Assembly (NCBI GenBank): GCA_002682825.1
Contig: NOKP01000001.1
Coordinates: forward strand, 188,501-252,500
DNA: 64,000 nucleotides
Direction of reading: 5' to 3'
From: Neonectria sp. B-13
Lineage: Eukaryota > Ascomycota > Sordariomycetes > Hypocreales > Nectriaceae
A program made the position numbers and the translations under genes. This document shows, piece after piece, positions 48,626-59,500 of this stretch. Below the pieces are notes generated by a model. The model was not told the origin of the DNA and ran no database searches. It saw only the letters and a list, made by a program, of their open reading frames with translations. Every line of letters starts with the position of its first letter. Within the stretch, counting starts at the first letter, position 1.

Positions 48626-48781
48626 TATAATTTAGTCTTATATATAATGAACAATAAAGTCGAATATATCCATTAAGTATTAGTTAACATTTTTAAATAA
48701 TACTATAATTTAGTCTTATATATAATAAAAGATTAAATAGGATATATTCATTTAGTATTAATTAATATTTTTCTATCCTTT
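48626..48781 (+). repeat. Two tandem 78-bp units at the palindrome edge
   Basis: TATAATTTAGTCTTATATAT begins at both 48626 and 48704. The first unit keeps GTCGAATATATCC where the second has AT-shifted sequence. The second unit coincides with the first base of the inverted repeat that can be seen, because the mirror copy reaches the window end. Confidence 0.7.
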
Positions 48782-49377
48782 ATAGTACCCAAAGGCTAGT
48801 CAGAAGCATCCTATGGCTTACTGCAGATAAAAACAGGTATAATACACAATCAATACAGAATCTATATGCTAGCTAATATAATCTAGAATGAACTTAATAT
48901 ATAAATCGAGTAGAAGATATCCTACTTCCCTAATTTAAGTGCTAACTTATCCTACATATAAAATAAGAAACTAGAACAATCAGCATCTGAGAAATAGTCT
49001 AATCTCATCGGATATTAGAGCAAAGACAAAAGTCCCAAGAAGAATGAATGCACTAACTATGATAAGAGTAAGCTCATTAGAAAGAAAATAGCCGAATGTC
49101 ATCACATAGTAGATGAATGGCATGTACCAGTAGCAATAGAGGTTCATCAGATATAGCATGAGATTAAGCTAAGACAATAAAAAACAATCATATCATATTG
49201 TATAAGAGCTATGTTATATACTAAATAGAGGGAAATCGTTTGATAAGAGATGATAATATACTAATATCTTATAGATACAGGGACTAAATGAAGAGAGGAA
49301 AGTGCCTAAACATCAAGCTGTATATAAGGGTAGTGAATATAAGGACAGGCCTATCTTGGAAATGGATGCTGCTTGCT
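48782..49377. other. AT-rich flank of the unrecognised gene, left arm
   Basis: No gene seen; composition rises to normal at about 49290, near the 3' end of the minus-strand gene. Confidence 0.5.
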
Positions 49378-50472
49378 TCATAAGCGCACACTTCGAGGTA
49401 CTCTTGATAGATCAGGCTGAACTCTGTAATACGGCTCCCGATTTGTCTTGTAGTTATCCGTTCGATAAGCCCAAACCTCCCTCGCGGTAATATTCGAAAC
49501 CTCCCGGGCGTCATGCTCATGCAGTGGAAAGTTTGAGTCAGCGTTAGGGATCCTAACCATATGGTCGGCATCAATATCCTTGACGTGGGGTTGATGAAGA
49601 TATATTAGTGCAGATTCTGTTGGAATTTTTCGGACCTCCCTCATCGCCTTTTCAAAATCGTTCTTGGCTTTCAGCCGCCTTAGGTGGCGGGGCAGCTGTG
49701 AACCCCAGAACTTCTCATTACCATTGGGGCATTGTTCATATGTAAGGTAAGAGAACCCGAGCTGGCGAGGGGATGCACCAGCGTCGAATAACGCAGTCGC
49801 TATACCATCGGTTCGCCAAGACTCATGCGGAAGCTTCCTTTCATCCTTCGTGAAACGGCCTTTCCGTCTAACACTACCCGGCGACCAACCTAACGCAGTC
49901 CTAAAGCACGTATGTGCCATGTCGATTTGGGGTACTGGGATTGTCCATCGGTCATCATCATGGCTTTCAATGAACAATATAAAGATATTCTTCATTTCAG
50001 GGATTGTCAGCCGGCCATGTTCGGTCACCTACAGCCAACATTCCGGGGTATTTGTAAAGATGAAGCAATTCTCTGCTTCCGATGATAAATAAGCAATAGT
50101 AAGATCTGATGTTTCACGAACCGAGTCGATAGCCGGTGCTACATCCTCTATCAACTGCAGTAGCGTCAGGGGAGGCATCCTCTTTCTCCAGCGGTCATAT
50201 ACATGACCGAGCATTGGCCAAAAAGTACAGGCCAGTGTTGTTGTAATCCAGTTATGCCAGAGTAGAGCAAAGGATATAGCGTCCATGTTGAAACGATGAG
50301 CTGTTGAGGCAATAATAAGACGGCGTGCAGGTACCAATAACTCGAGTACACTGTGAAGTTGCTCCTGTGTTAGCCCTTTAGCAAGTCGGATAGATCGTAG
50401 AGCATTTGCTCGAAGGCGGGCCTGGGATCGTTGGCGAGCCTGTAGAGCATAGGCATGTGTATTGTTCTGCAT
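49378..50472 (-). pseudogene. Unrecognised gene with one in-frame TAG, left arm
   Basis: The frame from the ATG at 50472 runs 147 codons to a TAG at 50029-50031, then continues in the same frame for 216 codons to a stop at 49378. The continuation begins VTEHGRLTIPEMKN without loss of coding character, so TAG most likely replaces CAG. The first part is basic with a Gln/Arg-rich start and a hydrophobic middle; the second contains many charged and aromatic residues. I recognise no domain. Upstream of the ATG a TACTAAT branch-like site and CCCCCAG acceptor hint at a preceding intron and exon. It diverges from the helicase gene across 1.5 kb. The identical copy is at 62232-63326. Confidence 0.5.
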
Positions 50473-52013
50473 CTGGAAATGCCTTTGCCGCTGTTGCAGC
50501 TGGGGGTGGCGATTAGTATGTTACCTAGATTGTTGCATAATAGCAGTTCTATTCAGTAGTGTAGGGAGGAGGATGTATGGATTAGTACTTAAAGATGGTA
50601 TACCCTCTATAATATAGTTATACTACCTACTCTAGTTCCTTCTTAAAATAGTAACAACTGGTCTTTGTCTTAAAGATAAAGTAGAACATCCTTTGTCCTT
50701 AGAATAAAGAAAATCATATGTTATATAATATCTTCTCTTTGCTATAGTTCTTTATTCTATTCCTTTGTCCATAATCACCCTTTATCCCTGTATATGCTTA
50801 TATAAAACCCTTTATTTTAGAATAAAATGATAAGATATTAAATGAATATTATAAGGAAGAGATATTTATATTATACTGAATTATTTGATTACTCATAATA
50901 TACATATATTATACAATGAACTAAGTAAAATAATAAATAAATATCATCTAATATGAGATAAGACCTTTTCCTACTACCCTATACAAATATACATAAATTC
51001 AATAAAATAGTTAAAATATAATTAAAAAATTATTTAATTAATTTAAAAATAGCTATATAAATTTAGAATTATGTATAAACTATCTACTATTAGTTATAAG
51101 CTTAGAAATCATTATTAGCTAGTTTTTCCTTAGTCTTTTAACTTTATCTATTAGAAAAGATTTACATTAGAAACTTCTTTACTAAGGCTCTCAATTGTAC
51201 TCTCATCTTATAAGGGATGAAATTATGATAAATGTTTATCTTAACACAAGTACATAGTAATGGGAAAGTAATATCTAAATATCATATTAAAGATTCCTTA
51301 CTTTATCATTGCCCCTCTTTTATTATAGATTAAATAAGTAATTTCTAGTAATATACTACTAGAATAACATAATCCTATTCTATATAAGATGAAGCATCTA
51401 AGAATTAGATTTACTAGTAACGTGACTTTAACCCTTACCTAATCTTACCTAAACGTTAGTAACTGCCCCTCCGTCAAACCCCCACTTTCTCTCTCCTTTA
51501 ACCTTCAACATACAAGCTGAAGAGGAAGCCAAAGTGCAACGCCCCAACTGCTACAGTGCCTTTCAGCGTAGCAGCTTTCCTTGCCCATTTATGGGTGAGC
51601 AGAGAGACTGTGTAGGCATAATACACTCTCTTCCTGGTCAAGGTTGCATACCACTTGTGGTAATTGACCAGGACCCTCCTATTTCCATTTTCCTCTTCAG
51701 TGAAACACCAGCTGCCACCAGCCGCCAACAGCCGCCAACAGCTGTCAACACTCCAAGGTTCTTATTGAACAATCTGCACACCAGATTCCCTCTATATCCA
51801 ATGATTCACTGATATTACATGCCCTAGCCCTAACTGAATTTTTTTCTTACATTTAAACACACATGCCCCAAAACCTTCCTTCCTTTACAACCTTCCACCT
51901 TCACACTCATCTCTCCCTTCTTCACAACCCCAACCACAACACACATCACCACACCATCTCATAGAACCTTACTCTTTCATTCTCCCTACCTTCCCCTCAA
52001 GATCACTGTCAAC
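50473..52013. other. Intergenic region between the two arm genes, left arm
   Basis: About 50520-51430 is AT-rich with nothing recognisable. From 51450 the sequence is GC-normal, and 51840-52013 is strongly pyrimidine-rich, as in the leaders of expressed fungal genes. Small features: a GCCGCCAACA repeat near 51720-51745 and CCCTAGCCCTAAC at about 51824. A 76-codon minus-strand frame at 51728-51498 has no ATG start and is not annotated. Confidence 0.55.
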
Positions 52014-55000
52014 ATGGCAGACTGCTCAGCCCCCGAGCAGGAGCCCATCATGCCTTGCCTACTAGAGCACGAAACCACCGATGCACAGCCAGCTGAGCAA
52101 CAGGCCCTTGATGTGCAGCCAGACGAGCAACAGGCAACCGATGCACAGCCAGACGAGCAAGAGGCAGCCGATGCACAGCCAGACGAGCAAGAGGCAACCG
52201 ATGCACAGCCAGCTGAGGAACAGGCAGTCACGACCCCACCTATCCAGTGCCTCTCCTCTCGTTGGCAGTCGCTCCTCATCTCAGTCGACGATGAGCTCCT
52301 TGCTGGATATTCCAAAGACACTGCTATCCGCCTTGGTGCCAGTCGCTTTGCAGGCACGCACACCACCGCCAAGTGCATCTAGGGCCCTCATATCCCTCCA
52401 CACATTAAGATCACTGTCCAAATGCAAGATGGGACTGAGACATTTCAGATTCTCCAGGCAACTCTCAGACTGCAGTCTCTCATAGCACCTGCTGAGTACT
52501 TCATCATCGAGTCATCGGATACTGATACTCTAGATCGTTTTATCAAGTATACTGATCAAGACCTCAACGGCATCCGCGACGGGAACTCTAGCAAGAAAGA
52601 GAAAGAGCAGTTCAACGAGCTACAGGCCAGTCTTGGTCCAGAAGAGCCCAAGTTCAACCAGCACTTCTCTGCCCTCTCTCCCCACATCATCCATATCCGA
52701 CTTGACATCAAGAAGGATGATATGATTGTCCTGCCCTCAAAGTGGTTTGTTGAACACCTTAATGATCACCCAGCCTCATTGCAGAAAATTGGCCAGTCTC
52801 TTATCGACACCTTCAACATGAAGGAGACATCTACTATGACTCTTTCCTTTACCTTTCCCTCTTCTACTGGCTGGAAGGACTCCTGGGATGGTGCTTTTCG
52901 GGATGTTGCTAACTTGGCCCCATTTCAAGACATCTGTGCCAACGTTCGAGATAGCACCAACGACCTTGCGCTCAAGAACATCGACCTCTCAATGCTCCAG
53001 CAGCCCGTTACGTCCAACCCGCCAAGCGAGGTGTTCCTCTCCCGCGATCACCGAACGGTCGCCCTTCTCGTTGGCGCAGTGGAAGACCTTGAGTATCAGA
53101 AACAGCGAGAAGCCCAACTCTACACTGTCAATGTCAACGGTCGTGCCTTTTCAGACAAGACCTCCTTGCTCAACCCCAGCGACGATGACGTTGCTACATA
53201 CGGTACTCCAATGGATGGCACCATCTACACCCACCAGTACATCGCTATTCCCCTCGCCGGCATCAGAGAGATCTGCCCTGACATTGGCACCAAAGTCTTA
53301 ATGTACCTCAACGTTGGGTATATCGACCACATCATCCCCAAAGGAATGACCCTCTCGACCCACCAAAAGCAGGACATGGCCAAGGCGCTCGAAGCCGAGT
53401 TGCGTTCTGCCATGCGCCGCGGAGAGTCAGCGCAGGAAACTTGCCAGATCCAGCTCGATGCCCTCATGAGCAAGAAGAACCGCAAGGAGGACAAGATCGA
53501 CGAGAAGGAACATGAGCTGCAGACCATCCTCTCCGACGTCTACTACCGCCACGCTGAGCGGTATGTATATCCCTTTGTGAAGGAGGTAGCCCCGGAAAGT
53601 CTTGAAGCTCTACCAGATGAACCCGAGGCCGTACAGAAATGGCACTCCGCACGCCTTCTTGCTAGCATGCTCAAACAGCAGACCGACGAGGACGACATTG
53701 CCTGGAGTGCCCGCCTCCTGGAGTGGACATTGCAGTAAGGCATCGTTGTCATGCCCGGCGCCAAGTCTGCCTTGGGAGATGCCTTCCGCGCCGTACGCAT
53801 TCCCCTTCCATACGGCGTTCGTGCTGATATCGCTCTCTTCTCCGTCAAAACACCTCGCCAAGGCCACTGGATTCGAGGCTTCCGCAGCCCCCCCGCGCGA
53901 TACCAAATCCTGTACACGCCCCTGACCGGAGACATGCAAACGGCCTTCCGAAATCTCTTCGACACGGAGGGCAGGGGCACGAGACCGGAAAAGACGTTCA
54001 AGCTACGTATCTGGTATGAGGAATCAGATACCACTACGGCAGCAGAGTGTCGAGCCATCACTGCCCTCAATAGCGTCAAGGAGGATTCCAGAATTGACCA
54101 GTGGTGGCAGTACATCGTCGACTTTACAAAGCCCGAGCTTGTTCACCAAGGCAACCTCCTCATCGCGTACCCCGAACTCGCTGCCCGAATCACAAGTGGC
54201 AAATACGACAAAGACCCCGACACCAAGGCCGTCATGCAGTCGCTCAAATCCACACTCGCCGGCTTTGTCACTGCCACTGGGTGCCCCGGAGCAGGGAAAT
54301 CGACTTGGGCTACGGAAGTTTGCGACGCTGTAATGCACGGCCCACGGAACCCCAAAGGCTGGTTGCCATCCGCGTTCAAAGCTACAGCCGGTGAAGAGAA
54401 AGAGGTGGCGACCTCACAGGAAGGAAACGGCGATGATGTTGCAGCAGCAGTGGAGCATCTTGTCGCAAACAATGACAACATCGAGGCATCCATTTGGGAC
54501 ACAGGCGTTGACCAGGATTGCCGCGCAAAGGTTCAGGCACTGTTGGAAAAGCAACACGCAGCAGCCGCAGCCCAACGCCGCATCGACCAGATCAACAAGA
54601 AGCTCAAACGCGATGATGCTGAGGCAATGGACACTTCACCTGATGCTACGCCTGTAAGTCTCCAACCCACTCCCAATTCAGTTATCCCTACTCGCCAACC
54701 AGCACAATCACATTGGGATATCATTTTCTCGTTAGATATCAGATGACTATACAGCTATACAGCCAAATAGGCCCCTTAAGTCAAGGATAGCATTTCATCG
54801 TATGATATCAGACGATGTTTTGTTATCCCTGGCCTAATACCGGGGACTAGGGGGGGGGTAATACTATGTGTGGCCTCGAACTATCATCTCTTATGACATG
54901 ATTCTCTGCTATTTTTACAGCATGTACACATCGCTAATCATCTTCATCAGGAACAGACTGACACCAACGGGGACACCAATACAGATGGGGCGACTGAGAC

Positions 55001-56202
55001 TGCACAGGTATGATCAACAGTTAAATGTCCAGTGGCCCATGCTAACTAGTCCTCTGGTCGTAGGGCGAGAACAATACCCCCAACACCTTGGGCGACAACG
55101 CCAACCGCGCGACCGACACATGGGGCGAAAACGCCAACCGCGCGACCGACACCTGGGGCGAAACGGCCCCTGCTCAATCGGTAGGCATATGTGGAAACCC
55201 CCACCTCTGCCTTTACTAACAGAGTCCAATAGAACAATATAGGCAACTTGAAAGATGAGACTTGTGGTAAACCATCTGACACGACTATTGTATTACATGG
55301 CCTCCTCTCAAAACGTATACATATTCCAGATTTGCTTACAACTGCCATAGGAACAGTCGAGCGCCGGTCCTGAAGGCACAGAAACCACCTCCCACGTACA
55401 GCGAGCACCTGGATGGGATACCCCCGTTCCTGACGCAACGGAGCCCATGGAAATCGACGGAGACAACACCCCACAGCCAGTCAAGACCGGTCGGTGTGTC
55501 TAGGTAACACCCACGAACCGACTCGCTTGGGATGCCCGAGAGCGGTTGGGCCGGAAATCAGCTGACAAGGTTATCCTACACGTCTTCCCATGGGAGAGAG
55601 AGGTTTCCAACGCACTCAACTCGGAACCCGCCATACCTCAGGCCGCCGACGAAGACGCGCTTTCGACCTCGCCTTGGCAGGAAGTAACCCTGGCTCGCCA
55701 CCTCGCCTCCTACAAGGCCACTTGCTGGGAAGAGTCGAGTCCCGCAGCCGATGATATGTCTCTATCGGAGTTTGCGAAGAGAATCGTGGAGGAACACCCG
55801 GATGAATTCGTTGACGCCGCCCAGGCCATCAATGAGTACACCTTTGACATGGCCTCCTTCAAGCGCAACCTAGTGCAGAACAAAGAGTCGATCCGAGCCC
55901 TCCTCGAATACACCCTCAGCATAGCCGATGGCATTGTCGGGACCCCAGTCGCCGTCGGTGAGCTAGTTCAGCACATTCCGACATGGAAACCGGATGTAAT
56001 GGTTGTTGACGAAGTCGGCCGCCTCAACGAGGCCGCTCTCATGATCCCGATCTCGAAGTTCGTGGACACCCCGTGTCTCATCCTTGGCGACCCCATGCAG
56101 TGTACACCTTTCAACAGAACCGATGACGCCCGGGACTTCAACGACCTCTACGGTAAACAGCGCAAGGTGAGCTTCTTGGACCGGGTGCGGTTCGTTGATG
56201 CG
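52014..56202 (+). pseudogene. SF1 (Upf1/DNA2-like) helicase gene with three in-frame stops, left arm
   Basis: Proposed exons 52014-54653, 54951-55007, 55064-55180 and 55351 to the gap; all introns are phase 0 and have GTAAGT, GTATGA or GTAGGC donors. Motifs: a 10-residue DAQPDEQEA-type repeat near the N-terminus, Walker A GCPGAGKST at 54279-54305, motif Ia VTPTNRLAWDAR from 55504, Walker B VVDE near 56002-56013 and motif III GDPMQ at 56086-56100. These identify a superfamily 1 nucleic-acid helicase ATPase; C-terminal motifs lie beyond the gap. In-frame TAG (52380), TAA (53736) and TAG (55501) interrupt it, each consistent with a glutamine codon changed by C to T. The part between the first stop and the Walker A (about 620 codons) is unrecognised. 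It may be a lightly mutated pseudogene. Confidence 0.7.
52080..52229. repeat. Five 30-bp coding tandem units, left arm
   Basis: Units start at 52080, 52110, 52140, 52170 and 52200 and encode the ten-residue theme DAQPDEQEAT in the helicase frame. Substitutions between units are few. The mirror copy lies at 60475-60624. Confidence 0.9.
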
Positions 56203-56302
56203 NNNNNNNNNNNNNNNNNNNNNNNNNNNNNNNNNNNNNNNNNNNNNNNNNNNNNNNNNNNNNNNNNNNNNNNNNNNNNNNNNNNNNNNNNNNNNNNNNN
56301 NN
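56203..56302. other. 100-N assembly gap
   Basis: Exactly 100 undetermined bases, a common placeholder size in scaffolding. The left arm stops at its first base; the right side begins within a repeat-family copy. Confidence 0.99.
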
Positions 56303-56501
56303 CATAATATTAAAAGTTCATTTACTCTATGGGAGTGTGTTCATTACGCTTGTCTCTATCGATTGATGTCTATTTTACCTTATGCATCAGTGTTGTCGTA
56401 TTTCTGTGCATTTTTCTCTCTGTTTTCGCTGCCCGCTTGGAATTGCACTAAGTCCCACGACACACAGTCCTGACCCTGACCCTAGAACCACCTCCGATGA
56501 A
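56303..56501 (-). repeat. Least mutated start of the telomere-like repeat family
   Basis: Read on the minus strand from 56501, the sequence runs ATCGGAGGTGGTTCTAGGG and then two GTCAGG steps (plus-strand CCTGACCCTGACCCTAG at 56469-56485), followed by CTTAGTGCAATTCCAAGCGG. It aligns base for base with the copy at 28305-28520, which has T or A where this one has C or G. The alignment with helicase arms ends at 56502, so the element appears inserted in, or fused to, the helicase frame. The helicase frame reads 18 codons into it before a stop. The gap truncates it. Confidence 0.8.
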
Positions 56502-59500
56502 CGCATCAACGAACCGCACCCGGTCCAAGAAGCTCACCTTGCGCTGTTTACCGTAGAGGTCGTTGAAGTCCCGGGCGTCATCGGTTCTGTTGAAAGGTGT
56601 ACACTGCATGGGGTCGCCAAGGATGAGACACGGGGTGTCCACGAACTTCGAGATCGGGATCATGAGAGCGGCCTCGTTGAGGCGGCCGACTTCGTCAACA
56701 ACCATTACATCCGGTTTCCATGTCGGAATGTGCTGAACTAGCTCACCGACGGCGACTGGGGTCCCGACAATGCCATCGGCTATGCTGAGGGTGTATTCGA
56801 GGAGGGCTCGGATCGACTCTTTGTTCTGCACTAGGTTGCGCTTGAAGGAGGCCATGTCAAAGGTGTACTCATTGATGGCCTGGGCGGCGTCAACGAATTC
56901 ATCCGGGTGTTCCTCCACGATTCTCTTCGCAAACTCCGATAGAGACATATCATCGGCTGCGGGACTCGACTCTTCCCAGCAAGTGGCCTTGTAGGAGGCG
57001 AGGTGGCGAGCCAGGGTTACTTCCTGCCAAGGCGAGGTCGAAAGCGCGTCTTCGTCGGCGGCCTGAGGTATGGCGGGTTCCGAGTTGAGTGCGTTGGAAA
57101 CCTCTCTCTCCCATGGGAAGACGTGTAGGATAACCTTGTCAGCTGATTTCCGGCCCAACCGCTCTCGGGCATCCCAAGCGAGTCGGTTCGTGGGTGTTAC
57201 CTAGACACACCGACCGGTCTTGACTGGCTGTGGGGTGTTGTCTCCGTCGATTTCCATGGGCTCCGTTGCGTCAGGAACGGGGGTATCCCATCCAGGTGCT
57301 CGCTGTACGTGGGAGGTGGTTTCTGTGCCTTCAGGACCGGCGCTCGACTGTTCCTATGGCAGTTGTAAGCAAATCTGGAATATGTATACGTTTTGAGAGG
57401 AGGCCATGTAATACAATAGTCGTGTCAGATGGTTTACCACAAGTCTCATCTTTCAAGTTGCCTATATTGTTCTATTGGACTCTGTTAGTAAAGGCAGAGG
57501 TGGGGGTTTCCACATATGCCTACCGATTGAGCAGGGGCCGTTTCGCCCCAGGTGTCGGTCGCGCGGTTGGCGTTTTCGCCCCATGTGTCGGTCGCGCGGT
57601 TGGCGTTGTCGCCCAAGGTGTTGGGGGTATTGTTCTCGCCCTACGACCAGAGGACTAGTTAGCATGGGCCACTGGACATTTAACTGTTGATCATACCTGT
57701 GCAGTCTCAGTCGCCCCATCTGTATTGGTGTCCCCGTTGGTGTCAGTCTGTTCCTGATGAAGATGATTAGCGATGTGTACATGCTGTAAAAATAGCAGAG
57801 AATCATGTCATAAGAGATGATAGTTCGAGGCCACACATAGTATTACCCCCCCCCTAGTCCCCGGTATTAGGCCAGGGATAACAAAACATCGTCTGATATC
57901 ATACGATGAAATGCTATCCTTGACTTAAGGGGCCTATTTGGCTGTATAGCTGTATAGTCATCTGATATCTAACGAGAAAATGATATCCCAATGTGATTGT
58001 GCTGGTTGGCGAGTAGGGATAACTGAATTGGGAGTGGGTTGGAGACTTACAGGCGTAGCATCAGGTGAAGTGTCCATTGCCTCAGCATCATCGCGTTTGA
58101 GCTTCTTGTTGATCTGGTCGATGCGGCGTTGGGCTGCGGCTGCTGCGTGTTGCTTTTCCAACAGTGCCTGAACCTTTGCGCGGCAATCCTGGTCAACGCC
58201 TGTGTCCCAAATGGATGCCTCGATGTTGTCATTGTTTGCGACAAGATGCTCCACTGCTGCTGCAACATCATCGCCGTTTCCTTCCTGTGAGGTCGCCACC
58301 TCTTTCTCTTCACCGGCTGTAGCTTTGAACGCGGATGGCAACCAGCCTTTGGGGTTCCGTGGGCCGTGCATTACAGCGTCGCAAACTTCCGTAGCCCAAG
58401 TCGATTTCCCTGCTCCGGGGCACCCAGTGGCAGTGACAAAGCCGGCGAGTGTGGATTTGAGCGACTGCATGACGGCCTTGGTGTCGGGGTCTTTGTCGTA
58501 TTTGCCACTTGTGATTCGGGCAGCGAGTTCGGGGTACGCGATGAGGAGGTTGCCTTGGTGAACAAGCTCGGGCTTTGTAAAGTCGACGATGTACTGCCAC
58601 CACTGGTCAATTCTGGAATCCTCCTTGACGCTATTGAGGGCAGTGATGGCTCGACACTCTGCTGCCGTAGTGGTATCTGATTCCTCATACCAGATACGTA
58701 GCTTGAACGTCTTTTCCGGTCTCGTGCCCCTGCCCTCCGTGTCGAAGAGATTTCGGAAGGCCGTTTGCATGTCTCCGGTCAGGGGCGTGTACAGGATTTG
58801 GTATCGCGCGGGGGGGCTGCGGAAGCCTCGAATCCAGTGGCCTTGGCGAGGTGTTTTGACGGAGAAGAGAGCGATATCAGCACGAACGCCGTATGGAAGG
58901 GGAATGCGTACGGCGCGGAAGGCATCTCCCAAGGCAGACTTGGCGCCGGGCATGACAACGATGCCTTACTGCAATGTCCACTCCAGGAGGCGGGCACTCC
59001 AGGCAATGTCGTCCTCGTCGGTCTGCTGTTTGAGCATGCTAGCAAGAAGGCGTGCGGAGTGCCATTTCTGTACGGCCTCGGGTTCATCTGGTAGAGCTTC
59101 AAGACTTTCCGGGGCTACCTCCTTCACAAAGGGATATACATACCGCTCAGCGTGGCGGTAGTAGACGTCGGAGAGGATGGTCTGCAGCTCATGTTCCTTC
59201 TCGTCGATCTTGTCCTCCTTGCGGTTCTTCTTGCTCATGAGGGCATCGAGCTGGATCTGGCAAGTTTCCTGCGCTGACTCTCCGCGGCGCATGGCAGAAC
59301 GCAACTCGGCTTCGAGCGCCTTGGCCATGTCCTGCTTTTGGTGGGTCGAGAGGGTCATTCCTTTGGGGATGATGTGGTCGATATACCCAACGTTGAGGTA
59401 CATTAAGACTTTGGTGCCAATGTCAGGGCAGATCTCTCTGATGCCGGCGAGGGGAATAGCGATGTACTGGTGGGTGTAGATGGTGCCATCCATTGGAGTA

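Larger units (their letters stand above)
48704..56202 (+). repeat. Left arm of a 7.5-kb inverted repeat
   Basis: Every position x here pairs with 112704 - x in the right arm. Paired frames have identical translations and the coordinate sum never shifts, so no indels exist, and all stretches compared by eye were identical. The arm contains two AT-rich parts and two GC-normal islands carrying an unrecognised gene and a helicase gene. Its true outer end is unknown because the partner is cut by the window. Confidence 0.95.

Noticed and set aside
51498..51728. 76-codon minus-strand frame in the helicase promoter (mirrored at 60976-61206)
   Set aside because: It begins at TTG with no ATG before the conserved-looking part, matches no family and overlaps a probable promoter.
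53730..53780. Intron removing the TAA at 53736 (GTAAGG looks like a donor)
   Set aside because: No nearby acceptor gives a fungal-sized intron that keeps the downstream frame, and the sequence directly after the TAA reads on as coding in the same frame.
52014..56202. Reassignment of TAA/TAG to glutamine
   Set aside because: Well-supported genes in the window terminate at TAA (dioxygenase, DUF7580 gene) and TAG (monooxygenase, mosaic gene), so a lineage-wide code change is not credible; C to T mutation is simpler.
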